A stretch of DNA of 64,000 nt from Candidatus Dormiibacterota bacterium (GTDB taxonomy: Bacteria > Chloroflexota > Dormibacteria > Aeolococcales > Aeolococcaceae): NCBI GenBank assembly GCA_003153505.1, contig PLZA01000067.1:132445-196444 (forward strand), read 5' to 3'. Below the pieces are notes generated by a model. The model did no database searches, was not told the DNA's origin, and was given only the letters and a program-made list of their open reading frames with translations. The position numbers and the translations under genes were made by a program. Positions 17,209 through 26,750 of the stretch are shown one piece after another; positions within the stretch are counted from its first letter, which is position 1; the number at the start of each line of letters is the position of its first letter.

Positions 17209-18336
17209 TTGTTGCTCGCTCGCCGCGTGTCCCTCGTCGCCGCTGCCGGCACGATCGCACTGCTGGTGGCCGGCGCCCCGTTCAGCCAAGGGAAGGTCCT
17301 CGCCGATCAGTTTACCCAGCAGATCCAATCGCTTTCAGCGCAGGCGGGCGCGCTGAATCGAGCCATCGCGTCCCTGAGTAGCGCGAGCTCAGCCGCACTC
17401 GGTGACGCGCTTGCGTCCTCGCAAGCGATCGCCCACACGCAGCTTGAACTCGCACAGGCGCAGTCGCAGCTCGACCAGGCGAACAAGAACCTCGCCAACA
17501 CCAGCGCACAGCTGCAGATCGTGCACAGTGAATACGCGGCCGACCAGGGCCAGCTGGCGCAAATCCTCAAGCATGTGTACGAGCTCACCGACGACGGCTC
17601 GGTCACCGCAATCCTCGTCGACAGCAAGAGCTTCATCGATGCGATGGACGCGCTGACGAGTGCGGATCAGGTGAGCGCTCGCGTGCAGCAGCTGGTGACG
17701 CAGATCCAGGGAAAGCGCGACCAGCTCGATGCGTTGCAGAAACAGCAGGTGCAGGACCAGCAACACGCGGATGCGCTGGTCGGCAGTCTCCAGACACTGG
17801 CCGCGCAGCAGCAGACCGAGGAGGTCGCCTACCGCCAGCAGGCGTCATCGCTGAAGGGCAAGGCCGCGAGCCTGCTCGCCCAGCTGCAAGGTGTGCAATC
17901 GAGAATCGTGGAGGTTCGTCGCGAGCAGGAAGCTGCGGCAGCCGCCGCCGCCGCGGCGGCGGGCGCAGGAGCGGCACACGTCGTCGGGAATGCGCTGCGG
18001 CCGTTTGCGTTCGGTCCGCGTATGGATGACTACCCATGGGGACAGTGCACCTGGTACGTGGCGTCGCTGCGCAGCGTCTACTGGAGCGGCGACGCCTGGG
18101 AATGGGCGAGCTCGGCGCGCGCATACGGTCAGCCCGAGGGGATGCGGCCGCACGTTGGAAGCCTCGTGGTGTTCGGGCCGGGCCATGGGTACAGCCAGTT
18201 CGGACACGTCGCCTATGTCGTCTCCGTCCAGGGTCCGACCAATTTCACGGTTGATGAGGCGAATATGCTCGGTCTCGGTGTCGTCGATCAGCGCCACATC
18301 GGGTCGCTCTACGACGTGGAGACATTCATCTACTGA
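17209..18336 (+). CDS. Secreted peptidoglycan hydrolase with coiled coil and CHAP domain
   Basis: A 375-residue exported cell-wall enzyme. A signal peptide (residues 1-32) is followed by a long Gln/Ala-rich coiled coil (about 36-245, PcsB/RipA-like regulatory region), an alanine run and a C-terminal CHAP amidase/endopeptidase domain. The catalytic Cys lies in WGQCTWY and the His in FGHVAYV. GGAGG (17201-17205) precedes two adjacent TTG codons; 17209 is given, 17212 has better spacing. In other bacteria such coiled-coil CHAP proteins are activated by FtsEX; no ftsEX is in the window. Confidence 0.9.
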   Translation: MLLARRVSLVAAAGTIALLVAGAPFSQGKVLADQFTQQIQSLSAQAGALNRAIASLSSASSAALGDALASSQAIAHTQLELAQAQSQLDQANKNLANTSAQLQIVHSEYAADQGQLAQILKHVYELTDDGSVTAILVDSKSFIDAMDALTSADQVSARVQQLVTQIQGKRDQLDALQKQQVQDQQHADALVGSLQTLAAQQQTEEVAYRQQASSLKGKAASLLAQLQGVQSRIVEVRREQEAAAAAAAAAAGAGAAHVVGNALRPFAFGPRMDDYPWGQCTWYVASLRSVYWSGDAWEWASSARAYGQPEGMRPHVGSLVVFGPGHGYSQFGHVAYVVSVQGPTNFTVDEANMLGLGVVDQRHIGSLYDVETFIY

Positions 18337-18394
18337 TTTCGGGCCCGGGCAGGGGCTGCCGGCGGAGAGCCACGGTGCCTACCATTTCGCGTCG

Positions 18395-18667
18395 ATGCTG
18401 AACAAGCGCTTCGACGCGGTCCTGCAGAAGAGCCCGAACCCGGGCGGCTGGACGTACGTCGTGATGCCCGGATCTGTCGAGTACTTCAGGACTCGCGGCC
18501 TCGTCAAGGTGCGCGGCACGATCGACGGACATCCATTCCGAAGTGCCTTCATGGCAATGGGCGACGGCACGCACAAGCTTCCCGTCAAGGCTGAGGTTCG
18601 CAAGGCGCTCGGCAAAGAGGCAGGCGCCTCGGTGACGGTGCGTCTGCAGGAGCGACTCGAGGGTTAG
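18395..18667 (+). CDS. DUF1905 domain protein
   Basis: A 90-residue beta-barrel-like protein. The pattern W-T-Y-V-V-M-P (residues about 19-25), [16 protein letters not shown] and [14 protein letters not shown] matches DUF1905. ATG 18395 is the first in-frame start that yields the domain only. It lies 58 bp after the CHAP gene. Function is unknown. Confidence 0.85.
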   Translation: MLNKRFDAVLQKSPNPGGWTYVVMPGSVEYFRTRGLVKVRGTIDGHPFRSAFMAMGDGTHKLPVKAEVRKALGKEAGASVTVRLQERLEG

Positions 18668-18749
18668 GCGATTCGGCACGCCTCCTGGGTCGGGGGCCGG
18701 GCGGTGATCGACTCGCACACGCATATCCTTCGGAGCCGGATCCGAGCAT

Positions 18750-19670
18750 ATGCAAGCGAGCACACACCAGCGACGCACCCCCGCCACCAGCGGTCTGCTG
18801 TACGGGCTCAGCGCGTACGTGTTGTGGGGACTCTTCCCCCTGTTCTGGCCACTGCTCGAGCCCGCAAATCCGCTCGAGATCCTCGCCTGCCGAATCGTGT
18901 TCTGCTTCGTGGTGATCGCCGTGTTGCTGGCGGCGCGCCACGAGCTTGCGGGCATGCGCCGCCTGGACCGCGGCACGGTGCTGCGTCTCTGCGCCGCCGG
19001 GATCGCCGTCGCGATCAACTGGGGCGTGTACATCTGGGGCGTCAACAACGGACACGTCATCGAGACGAGCCTCGGATACTTCATCAACCCGCTGGTGACG
19101 ATCGCTCTCGGGGTCGTGATCCTGCATGAGCGACTCCGCGCGGTGCAGTGGACGGCGGTTGGCTTGGGAGTCGTCGCGGTCGTGGTCTTGAGCGTGGACT
19201 ACGGGCGGCCGCCCTGGATCGCGCTCGCCCTGGCGTGCTCATTCGGCACCTACGGCTTCCTCAAGAAAGGGGTTCGGGCCTCACCACCGGAGGGCCTGCT
19301 CATCGAAGGGGCCGTCACCAGCATCCCGGCATTGATCATTCTCGCCGCGCTCGCCCTCGCCGGCCAGGCCACGTTCGTCGGACACGCGGCGGGCGTCGGC
19401 CACATCCTGTTGCTCATCTCGGCCGGACCGGTCACGGCGGTGCCGCTGCTGTTCTTCGCGGGCGCTGCGACCAGGCTGCCGCTATCGACGATGGGACTAC
19501 TCCAGTACGTGACCCCGGTCATGCAGTTCGCCATCGGCGTGTTGATCCTTCGTGAGAGCACCTCGTTCGCCCTGCTCTGCGGGTTCTCCCTCGTGTGGAT
19601 CGCGCTCGCGATCCTCGGCTTCGACGGCGTGCGCCACCGCCAGCGGACTCCCGCCCCCGCAGCTGCGTAG
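18750..19670 (+). CDS. rarD: RarD-type EamA/DMT permease
   Basis: A 306-residue ten-helix drug/metabolite transporter. The RarD signature (G-L-L-Y-G-L-S-A-Y-V-L-W-G-L-F-P-L-F-W) opens the protein, with I-N-W-x-x-Y-I-W-x-V-N-x-x-x-x-x-E-T-S-L-G-Y-F-I-N-P-L in the first half and L-Q-Y-x-x-P-x-x-Q-F in the second. The substrate of RarD is unknown. ATG 18750 is used. Confidence 0.93.
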   Translation: MQASTHQRRTPATSGLLYGLSAYVLWGLFPLFWPLLEPANPLEILACRIVFCFVVIAVLLAARHELAGMRRLDRGTVLRLCAAGIAVAINWGVYIWGVNNGHVIETSLGYFINPLVTIALGVVILHERLRAVQWTAVGLGVVAVVVLSVDYGRPPWIALALACSFGTYGFLKKGVRASPPEGLLIEGAVTSIPALIILAALALAGQATFVGHAAGVGHILLLISAGPVTAVPLLFFAGAATRLPLSTMGLLQYVTPVMQFAIGVLILRESTSFALLCGFSLVWIALAILGFDGVRHRQRTPAPAAA

Positions 19671-19789
19671 GAGCCGGCTGCGCCCTTGCGCCCCGGAATC
19701 GGCCGCCGCGAGCCTCCGAGGGCGCAGCACTGCCGGGCAGGCGAGGCAATCTGGCTCGAGACCCGGTTTCAAGCCAATCTTCGATCAAC

Positions 19790-19860
19790 TTATTGGTTGG
19801 TTATTGAGCCTGCCAATAAGGTCAGTAAGTTCAGTAAACCTTCATAAGCTACTGTAAGCT
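19790..19860 (+). promoter_or_regulatory. AT-rich repeat-bearing control region before the AAA ATPase gene
   Basis: In a GC-rich genome these 70 bp are AT-rich and contain an inverted repeat TTATTGG (19790-19796) / CCAATAA (19813-19819), two direct TCAGTAA copies (19822 and 19831) and two direct TAAGCT copies (19845 and 19855). They end 12 bp before the ATPase start. This looks like a multi-site regulator-binding region; no clear -35/-10 pair stands out. Confidence 0.5.
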
Positions 19861-19871
19861 CCGTTGAACCG

Positions 19872-21038
19872 ATGGATGAGCTGACCAATCCATACCGCCC
19901 GGGGGCGGGCACTCCCCCACCCGCGCTGACCGGGCGTGACGAGCTCATCAACCGATTCGGGATCGCATTTCGCCGCGCCGTCGCCGGGCGACCTGGGAAG
20001 AGCCTGCTCATGATCGGGTTGCGCGGAGCGGGCAAGACGGTCCTTTTGAACCGCTTCGCCGAGATCGCCGAACAGGAGGGTTTCCGGGTCGGCTTGATCG
20101 AAGCGCCGGAGCACGGCCACTTTCCGACGCTCCTGGCATCCCGGCTCCGCCGCATCCTCCTTCCCCTGAGCAGCAACGTCGTCTCGACGGCGGTGACGCG
20201 CGCGCTGCGCGTGCTCAAAACCTTCACCCTGCAGCTTCCGGACGGGACACGCGTCTCCATCGACGTCGAGGCGCTCCGCGGGGTCGCCGACTCCGGCAAC
20301 CTCGCAGACGATGTCACCGACCTGCTCGTCGCGTGCGGCGAGGCGGCGCGGGACCGCGGGACCGGCATCGTGCTGGCTGTCGATGAACTCCAATATGTGC
20401 GGCCCGAAGAGCTCTCGGCTCTGATCGTCGCGATCCACCGGACCAATCAACTCAACCTGCCGGTCATCCTCACCGGCGCTGGGCTGCCCCAGCTGCGCGC
20501 GCTCGCCGGCGAGGCCAAGTCGTATGCCGAGCGCCTCTTCGACTTCCCCGAGATCGGGTCGCTCAATGCCGCTGACGCCGCGACGGCACTTGAGGTCCCC
20601 GCAGAGGAGAGTGGCGCGTCAATCGAGAGCGACGCGCTGGACATCATGGTGGAACGATCCCACGGCTACCCGTACTTCCTCCAGGAATGGGGCTACCACG
20701 TCTGGAATACGGCTGCGCAGAGCCCGATCACCGTCGATGACGTCGACCGCGCAGCCCCGCGAGTTCAAGCCCAACTTGACCAGAACTTCTTCCTGGTCCG
20801 TCTCGACCGGCTCACGCCTCGCGAGCGTGAGTACCTGGTCGCGATGGCATCGCTCGGCCCGGGGCCGCACCGCTCGGGGGACATCGCCGCGGCGCTCGGC
20901 GTGCGCGTCGAGTCCGTCGCCCCACGCCGCTCCGCGCTCATCGCCAAGGGCATCATCTACAGCCCTGCGCATGGGGACGCCGCGTTCACGGTCCCGCTCT
21001 TCGACGAATTCCTCAAGCGAATGGAACTGCAGCTCTGA
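19872..21038 (+). CDS. AAA/STAND-like ATPase with C-terminal winged helix
   Basis: A 388-residue ATP-binding protein. Walker A is GLRGAGKT (about residues 49-56), Walker B is IVLAVDELQ (about 168-176) and a sensor motif is VILTGAGLPQL. The C-terminal 90 residues (L-T-P-R-E-R-E-Y-L-V-A-M-A onward) form a winged-helix domain. The layout is that of solitary archaeal-type ATPase/Orc1-like or STAND proteins in bacterial genomes. Its partner is unknown; the unusual promoter suggests tight control. Confidence 0.75.
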   Translation: MDELTNPYRPGAGTPPPALTGRDELINRFGIAFRRAVAGRPGKSLLMIGLRGAGKTVLLNRFAEIAEQEGFRVGLIEAPEHGHFPTLLASRLRRILLPLSSNVVSTAVTRALRVLKTFTLQLPDGTRVSIDVEALRGVADSGNLADDVTDLLVACGEAARDRGTGIVLAVDELQYVRPEELSALIVAIHRTNQLNLPVILTGAGLPQLRALAGEAKSYAERLFDFPEIGSLNAADAATALEVPAEESGASIESDALDIMVERSHGYPYFLQEWGYHVWNTAAQSPITVDDVDRAAPRVQAQLDQNFFLVRLDRLTPREREYLVAMASLGPGPHRSGDIAAALGVRVESVAPRRSALIAKGIIYSPAHGDAAFTVPLFDEFLKRMELQL

Positions 21039-21086
21039 GGGACGCCGCTCGCATCGACTGCCGGTCACGGTAGCCTTGGCGCCCCT

Positions 21087-22790
21087 GTGGATACGGTTCT
21101 GCGCATCGGCAACGCCTCCGGCTTTTACGGCGACCGTTTTGCGGCGTTCCGCGAGATGCTCGAGGGCGGTCAGCTCGACGTCCTCACCGGCGATTACCTC
21201 GCCGAGCTCACGATGCTGATCCTCGGGCGCCAGCGCCTCCAGCATCCCGAGCGCGGCTACGCCGGCACATTCCTCCGCCAGATGGAGGACTGCCTCGGCC
21301 TGGCCCTCGAACGTGGCGTCACGATCGTCGCCAATGCCGGCGGCCTCAACCCGGCCGGCCTCGCGTCGGCCCTGCGCGAGCTGGCGGAGCGTCTGGGCCT
21401 CCACGCCGCGATCGCATTCGTTGAAGGCGACGACGTGACCGCCCGCGCTTCCGAACTCGGCCTCGGCACCCCGTTGACCGCCAACGCATACCTCGGCGCC
21501 TGGGGCATCGCAGAGTGCCTCCGCTCGGGTGCCGATGTCATCGTCACCGGGCGGGTCACCGACGCGAGCCTGGTGATCGGCCCCGCGGCAGCGCACTTCG
21601 GCTGGCAGCGGGACAGTTGGGATGCTCTCGCGGGGGCGACGGTCGCGGGTCATGTCCTCGAATGTGGTGCGCAGGCGACTGGCGGCAACTACAGCTTCTT
21701 CAACGAGCATGACGTCCGCCACCCGGGGTTTCCGATCGCCGAAGTCCATCCCGACGGCACCAGCGTGATCACCAAGCACCCGGGAACCGGCGGGGCGGTC
21801 ACCGTCGGGACGGTCACGGCGCAGCTGCTCTACGAGATCGACACGCCCCGATACCTCGGACCAGACGTGGTCACCCGCTTCGACACCATCACCCTCGCCG
21901 CGGACGGCACCGACAGGGTGCGCATCTCCGGCGCGCGCGGTGAGCCGCCACCACCGACTCTCAAGGTGTGCTGCAACACGCTGAGCGGGTACCGGAACTC
22001 CGTGACCTTCGTCCTCTGTGGTCCGGACATCGACGCCAAGGCGGCGCTGGTTCGCGAGCAGATGGATGCTGCGTTTGACGGCGCTCCGCCGGCTCAGATC
22101 CGCTGGACACTGGCGCGAACGGACCACGAGGATGCGGATGAGGAGGAGATTGCGAGCGCCTTCCTGCACTGCATGGTCCGCGATGCAGACCCGGTGGTCG
22201 CGGGCCGCGCCTTCAGCGCACGCGCTGTCGAGATCGGCCTCAGCAGCTACCCGGGCTTTCACCTCACCGCTCCACCCGGTGACGCGTCGCCAGTGGGCGT
22301 TTACCATCCCGGCTTCATTGCGTGCGATGCGGTCGACCACGTCGCGGTGCTCCACGATGGGTCGCGCATCCCGATTGCACCGGCACGTACGACGCAACGG
22401 GTCACCGCCGGCCCGGTGAACACGCCAGGCCCGCCGCCGCCGCAAGCGACGCAGACGCGCACGCGCCGCGCTCCCCTTGGCCGGGTCGCCGGAGCGCGGA
22501 GCGGCGACAAGGGCGGTGATGCAAACCTGGGCGTCTGGGCCCGCAGCGACGCGTCGTGGAGCTGGCTCGCACACACCCTCACCGTCGACGAGCTCCAGCG
22601 ACTCCTGCCCGAGACAGCGGCATATCCCGTGCACCGCCATGTGTTCGCCAACCTCCACGCCCTGAACTTCGTGATCGCGGGCATGCTCGGCGAAGGCGTC
22701 GCGTCGTCGACGCGTTTCGACCCGCAGGCCAAGGCGCTCGGCGAGTGGCTTCGGTCGCGCACCATCGACATACCCGAGGACCTCCTATGA
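21087..22790 (+). CDS. Acyclic terpene utilisation AtuA-like protein (DUF1446) with C-terminal AtuA domain
   Basis: A 567-residue cytoplasmic protein. The N-terminal DUF1446 domain begins R-I-G-N-A-S-G-F-Y-G-D-R and contains N-A-G-G-L-N-P and V-T-G-R-V-T-D-A-S. The C-terminal domain begins near residue 460 with A-G-A-R-S-G-D-K-G-G-D-A-N-L-G, the conserved loop of the AtuA C-terminal family, so both halves known as separate proteins elsewhere are joined. The role in terpenoid or branched acyl-CoA catabolism is inferred from family and from the enoyl-CoA hydratase that overlaps it by ATGA. The start is GTG 21087. Confidence 0.88.
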   Translation: MDTVLRIGNASGFYGDRFAAFREMLEGGQLDVLTGDYLAELTMLILGRQRLQHPERGYAGTFLRQMEDCLGLALERGVTIVANAGGLNPAGLASALRELAERLGLHAAIAFVEGDDVTARASELGLGTPLTANAYLGAWGIAECLRSGADVIVTGRVTDASLVIGPAAAHFGWQRDSWDALAGATVAGHVLECGAQATGGNYSFFNEHDVRHPGFPIAEVHPDGTSVITKHPGTGGAVTVGTVTAQLLYEIDTPRYLGPDVVTRFDTITLAADGTDRVRISGARGEPPPPTLKVCCNTLSGYRNSVTFVLCGPDIDAKAALVREQMDAAFDGAPPAQIRWTLARTDHEDADEEEIASAFLHCMVRDADPVVAGRAFSARAVEIGLSSYPGFHLTAPPGDASPVGVYHPGFIACDAVDHVAVLHDGSRIPIAPARTTQRVTAGPVNTPGPPPPQATQTRTRRAPLGRVAGARSGDKGGDANLGVWARSDASWSWLAHTLTVDELQRLLPETAAYPVHRHVFANLHALNFVIAGMLGEGVASSTRFDPQAKALGEWLRSRTIDIPEDLL

Positions 22791-23548
22791 CAGACACCGA
22801 GCTCGTCCACCTCGCCATCGACGGGGGCATCGCAACCATCACGCTTGATTCACCACGCAATCGCAACGCGCTCTCGCGCCAGCTCGTGGCAGAGCTCACC
22901 GACCGGTTGCACGTCGCCGCGACGGCTCCGGACCTTCGGGCTGTGGTGCTCACGCACACCGGCACCACGTTCTGCGCCGGCGCCGATCTGTCCGAGGCCT
23001 CGACCGGGCCGATGACCGGCACAGCGAGCGGCCTGCTCGCGCTCCTGCGTCTGATCGTGGAGACGCCCCAGCCGGTTATTGCCAGCATCGACGGTAACGT
23101 CCGGGCCGGGGGCGTCGGCCTGCTCGGCGCGTGCGACATCGTGGTCGCGGGCCCGCGGAGCAGCTTTGCCATCACCGAAGCGCGGCTCGGGCTCGCCGCG
23201 GCGGTCATCTCCGTGACCGTCCTGCCCCGCCTCGACGAGCGGTCCGCCGCGCGGTACTACCTGACCGGCGCGACCTTCGACGCCGCTGAGGCGCAGCGCA
23301 TCGGCCTGGTGACCATCGCCACCGACGACCTCGACGGCGCGGTGGCAACGCTCACCGCGGATCTGCGCAAAGCGTCCCCGCAGGGTCTGGTTGCATCCAA
23401 GCGCCTGGCGAACCGCGAGGTCCGAGAGGCGATCGAGCGCCACGGCGAGGAGATGGTCGAGCTGTCCGCACGGCTCTTCGCGTCGGAGGAGGCGCACGAG
23501 GGGATGACCGCATTCCTCGAGCGGCGGGCACCCCGGTGGTCGGCCTGA
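22787..23548 (+). CDS. Enoyl-CoA hydratase/isomerase family protein
   Basis: A 253-residue crotonase-fold enzyme. It shows the N-R-N-A-L-S motif, the oxyanion-hole segments FCAGADLSE (about residues 63-71) and the second G-G-V-G-L-L-G-A-C-D. Residues at the usual catalytic Glu positions include E in F-A-I-T-E-A-R-L-G. It overlaps the AtuA-like gene, so both should act in one acyl-CoA pathway, with the hydratase working on an unsaturated CoA ester. Confidence 0.93.
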   Translation: MTDTELVHLAIDGGIATITLDSPRNRNALSRQLVAELTDRLHVAATAPDLRAVVLTHTGTTFCAGADLSEASTGPMTGTASGLLALLRLIVETPQPVIASIDGNVRAGGVGLLGACDIVVAGPRSSFAITEARLGLAAAVISVTVLPRLDERSAARYYLTGATFDAAEAQRIGLVTIATDDLDGAVATLTADLRKASPQGLVASKRLANREVREAIERHGEEMVELSARLFASEEAHEGMTAFLERRAPRWSA

Positions 23549-23583
23549 CCAGACCCACCGGGGCCGGGGACATAATCCCCCCG

Positions 23584-24567
23584 GTGACCAGCGAAGCGTG
23601 GGGATCGCAGCCGACCTCCTCAACGTCCGGCGTGAGTCCCTCCGCCGCACTCCGGCACATCCTGCTCTGGGCTTCGCGGCGCGGTCAGATCAAGCGAGCG
23701 GTGACGTCGGCCCCGGTGACCCGCGACGTCGTCCGCAGGTTCGTCGCCGGCGAGACCATCGAGGATGCGGTCGCGGTCACCCGTGCTCTCACTGGGGAGG
23801 GCCTCACGGTGTCGCTCGATCACCTCGGCGAGGACACCCTCGACGCCAGGACGGCACGCGCGGCCGTGGCGGCGTATTGCTCGCTCGCCGGTCGTCTCGC
23901 CGATGAGGGGTTGGCGCCGATGGCGGAGATGTCGGTGAAGCTGTCCGCGGTGGGCCAGGCACTCGACGAATCCCTGGCGTTGGACAACGCCCGTCTGATC
24001 TGTGAGGCGGCGCGAGCAGCCGGATCGTCGGTGACGATCGACATGGAGGACCACACAACCACCGACTCGACCCTGCGGGTGGTCAGCCTGATCCGTCAGG
24101 ACTTCCCCTCGACCGGCGCAGTGCTCCAGGCCTCGCTCCACAGAACCGCGGACGACTGCCGGGCGCTGGGGGTGCCCGGGTCGCGTGTCCGTCTCTGCAA
24201 GGGCGCGTACCAGGAACCCGCGTCGCTCGCGTGGCAGCGCCCTGACGACATTCGCCGCGCGTACCTGCGATGCCTGTCCATCCTGATCGGAGGTAGCGCG
24301 CTCCCGATGGCCGCGACCCACGACCCGAAGCTCGTCGAGGCCACCGGCCGTCTCGTCAGCGACATCGGAGGTCCGGGGTTCCGGCACGAGTACCAGATGC
24401 TCTTCGGCATTCGTCCCGACGAGCAGCGCCGCCTCGTCGCCGCCGCAGAGACGGTGCGTGTCTACGTGCCGTTCGGGGTGCAGTGGTATGGGTATCTCAT
24501 GCGCCGCATGGCCGAGCGACCGGCCAACACCGCCCTGTTCCTGCGCGCGCTCGTGAGCAGGAACTGA
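23584..24567 (+). CDS. Proline dehydrogenase (monofunctional)
   Basis: A 327-residue FAD enzyme that oxidises proline to pyrroline-5-carboxylate. Conserved PRODH motifs are present: I-D-M-E-D (about 150), L-Q-A-S-L-H-R (about 180), R-L-C-K-G-A-Y (about 203) and G-F-R-H-E-Y-Q-M-L-F-G (about 265). There is no P5C dehydrogenase domain. The GTG at 23584 lies 7 nt after a -10-like CATAAT (23571-23576), suggesting a leaderless mRNA; GTG 23536 is an alternative. The stop TGA shares one base with the epimerase ATG. Confidence 0.92.
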   Translation: MTSEAWGSQPTSSTSGVSPSAALRHILLWASRRGQIKRAVTSAPVTRDVVRRFVAGETIEDAVAVTRALTGEGLTVSLDHLGEDTLDARTARAAVAAYCSLAGRLADEGLAPMAEMSVKLSAVGQALDESLALDNARLICEAARAAGSSVTIDMEDHTTTDSTLRVVSLIRQDFPSTGAVLQASLHRTADDCRALGVPGSRVRLCKGAYQEPASLAWQRPDDIRRAYLRCLSILIGGSALPMAATHDPKLVEATGRLVSDIGGPGFRHEYQMLFGIRPDEQRRLVAAAETVRVYVPFGVQWYGYLMRRMAERPANTALFLRALVSRN

Positions 24568-25511
24568 TGGCCACGGAGATGGCGGGAAGGCGGGTCGTCG
24601 TCACCGGCGGGGCCGGCTTCATCGGGGTTCACAGCGTCGAGGCGCTCCACGCCGCCGGAGCCGACGTGCTGGTCATCGACGACCTTCGTCACGCCTCGTA
24701 CCGACCGCTCCCGGGCAAAGCCCGCCTGGAGGCTACCGACGTCGCAGGACCCGCGGCGCGCGCGGCCGTCGAGTCCTGGCGGCCCCACGCCATCCTGCAC
24801 CTCGCCGCCCAGGGCGGCGTCAATCGATCGTGGCGCGAGCCCGCGGCCGACGCGCACATCAATGTGCTCGGGACCGTGAACATCCTTGCCGCGGCGATTG
24901 CCGCCGGGTGCCGGCGAGTGGTGGTGGCGTCATCGGGCGGCGCCCTCTACGGTGCCGCAACTCGCCTGCCCACGCCGGAGGACGAGCCTGCGCAGCCCCG
25001 GTCGCCATACGGCACGGCCAAGCTGAGCATCGAGCACTACCTCGGCCACTTCACGCGTGCGGGCATGCTGGACGCCCTCGCGTTGCGCTACGGGAACGTC
25101 TACGGTCCGGGCCAGGATGGGACCGGCGAGGCGGGCGTGGTGGCGATCTCGAGCCACCGGCTCCTCGACGGCAAAGCGCCCGTCGTCCGCGGCGATGGTG
25201 CCCAGACGCGCGATTTCACGTACGTCGGCGACATCGTGGCCGCGAACCTGCTCGGCCTGGCCTCGGACATCGTTGGCGCGGTCAACATCGGGACCGGTCG
25301 GGAAACGGCGATCGGTGACCTCGTCCGCCGGCTCTGCGAGCTCGCGGGCTTTCACGGAGCGCCCGAACGTGAGCCGCTCCCGTCCGGGGAGGTGGCACGC
25401 AGCGCGCTCGACAACTCGCGTGCGGCCGAGCGCCTTGGATGGGCGCCGGCTGTCAGCCTCGCCGACGGGCTGGCTCGAACCCTCGAAAGCTTTCGCGCCC
25501 AGGTCCGCTGA
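24567..25511 (+). CDS. NAD-dependent epimerase/dehydratase (GalE-like)
   Basis: A 314-residue extended SDR. TGGAGFIG (residues about 13-20) binds NAD, and the catalytic S-S-G-G ... SPYGTAK (YxxxK) follows. R-D-F-T-Y-V-G-D-I-V and I-G-T-G are the usual sugar-nucleotide loops. It should act on a UDP- or dTDP-hexose for surface glycans made by the convergent glycosyltransferase cluster, although it is translated with proline dehydrogenase (TGATG overlap). ATG 24579 is an alternative start. Confidence 0.88.
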   Translation: MATEMAGRRVVVTGGAGFIGVHSVEALHAAGADVLVIDDLRHASYRPLPGKARLEATDVAGPAARAAVESWRPHAILHLAAQGGVNRSWREPAADAHINVLGTVNILAAAIAAGCRRVVVASSGGALYGAATRLPTPEDEPAQPRSPYGTAKLSIEHYLGHFTRAGMLDALALRYGNVYGPGQDGTGEAGVVAISSHRLLDGKAPVVRGDGAQTRDFTYVGDIVAANLLGLASDIVGAVNIGTGRETAIGDLVRRLCELAGFHGAPEREPLPSGEVARSALDNSRAAERLGWAPAVSLADGLARTLESFRAQVR

Positions 25512-26750
25512 TCAGGCGGCAGTGTGTGCCGCGGTGATGAGGCCTGACACGTCCAGCAGGAGCGCGACGGCGACCAGACCCACGATGGCCGAGCCACGCA
25601 CGACTGAGAGGCGACCGGTCCTGCGCCATGCGATCGTCCACGCGGTGATGGGCGCGGCCGCTGCAGCCGCGACGAGGAGATAGCGCGCCTGCGGCTGGAG
25701 GTCAAAGCTGGCCGAGTTCAGGACCGACTGCACAGCGGCGACGATCAGCACCACGAGGAGGAGGATCGCGACCCGGCGGCGCCCTCGATCCCATCGTGCC
25801 CAGGAGCGGAACACGGCGACGCACGCCGCGATGGTGATCACCGCGATCATCGCCACAGCGACGGTGCTCGGCAGTGGTCGACTCCCGAGGATCGAGATCG
25901 CGACGAAGTGAGCGCCATTGCCGTACATGCCGACGATGCTCAGCGCCGTGGCGGCGATATACCCGCGAACTTGCGAGAGCGAGTCGAACACCTGCCGCTG
26001 AGCGGTGATCGGATGCAACGGGGGCAGGGGGCTCCCGAACTCCACAGCGTTGCGGACGAACCACCAGCCGGCGAGCACGATCGACGGCACCAGCAGCAAC
26101 GCCGCGTGGACCGCGCGAAGCCGGCGTCCGAACCGCACGAAGACGACCACGAGGAGCAGCGCCGCGAGGATCCACACCGTCTCCTTGGCCAGCACGGCGA
26201 GCGCCACCGTCAGGCCGGACCCGAGGGCAAGCCGCGGGCTCAGACGATCGCTCTGCATCACCACCACTCCGGCGAGCACGAGCAGCGCACCGGCGAGCCA
26301 CGCGAGGTTGTCGTCGTTGATCGCGCCGGCCAGGTATTGGGCCTCGGGAAGGAGCGCGACCAGCGCGGCGGCGCCGGCGGCCAGCGCCGGCCGGAGCGGG
26401 AAGAGGCGGCGCGCCACCGCATAGACGGTGAGAATCGTGAGCACGCCGAGGACCACCGACACCAACCTGATCAGACGAGCATCGTCCCCGGTGAGCTTGG
26501 CGACGATCGCCCCCAGCAGGTAGTAGAGCGGTGGCTGCTGACGCTCGGGCTCGCCGGCCGGCGGCAGGCGTAGGTGGTCGGCGATGCCGTTGATGTAATG
26601 CAGATGCGAGAGCTCGTCGGGTGACGCGCCAATCGGTGTGACCCGGGTGTACGCGACCGCGAATCCGGCGAACACGGCCAACGCCGCACCAAGCAACCAT
26701 CGGTCGAGGTGGTGCCGCTCAGCGCGCGCTGGGAACCCGGGCGAGCTCAC
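25512..26750 (-). CDS. GT39/GT83-like membrane glycosyltransferase
   Basis: A 412-residue polytopic protein with about ten transmembrane segments. The N-terminal extracytoplasmic loop carries P-D-E-L-S-H (acidic catalytic-type motif) near residue 45. A P-P-L-Y-Y-L-L-G motif follows. It should transfer a sugar from a polyprenyl-phosphate donor outside the membrane. GTG 26750 is used because it overlaps the upstream stop by GTGA; an ATG/GTG at 26783 would intrude further into the neighbour. Confidence 0.8.
   Translation of the reverse strand: MSSPGFPARAERHHLDRWLLGAALAVFAGFAVAYTRVTPIGASPDELSHLHYINGIADHLRLPPAGEPERQQPPLYYLLGAIVAKLTGDDARLIRLVSVVLGVLTILTVYAVARRLFPLRPALAAGAAALVALLPEAQYLAGAINDDNLAWLAGALLVLAGVVVMQSDRLSPRLALGSGLTVALAVLAKETVWILAALLLVVVFVRFGRRLRAVHAALLLVPSIVLAGWWFVRNAVEFGSPLPPLHPITAQRQVFDSLSQVRGYIAATALSIVGMYGNGAHFVAISILGSRPLPSTVAVAMIAVITIAACVAVFRSWARWDRGRRRVAILLLVVLIVAAVQSVLNSASFDLQPQARYLLVAAAAAAPITAWTIAWRRTGRLSVVRGSAIVGLVAVALLLDVSGLITAAHTAA

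Noticed and set aside
20619-22658. Very long minus-strand open frame (679 codons)
   Set aside because: It is the antisense of the AAA ATPase end and the AtuA-like gene, has no recognisable protein motifs, and arises from high GC codon bias.
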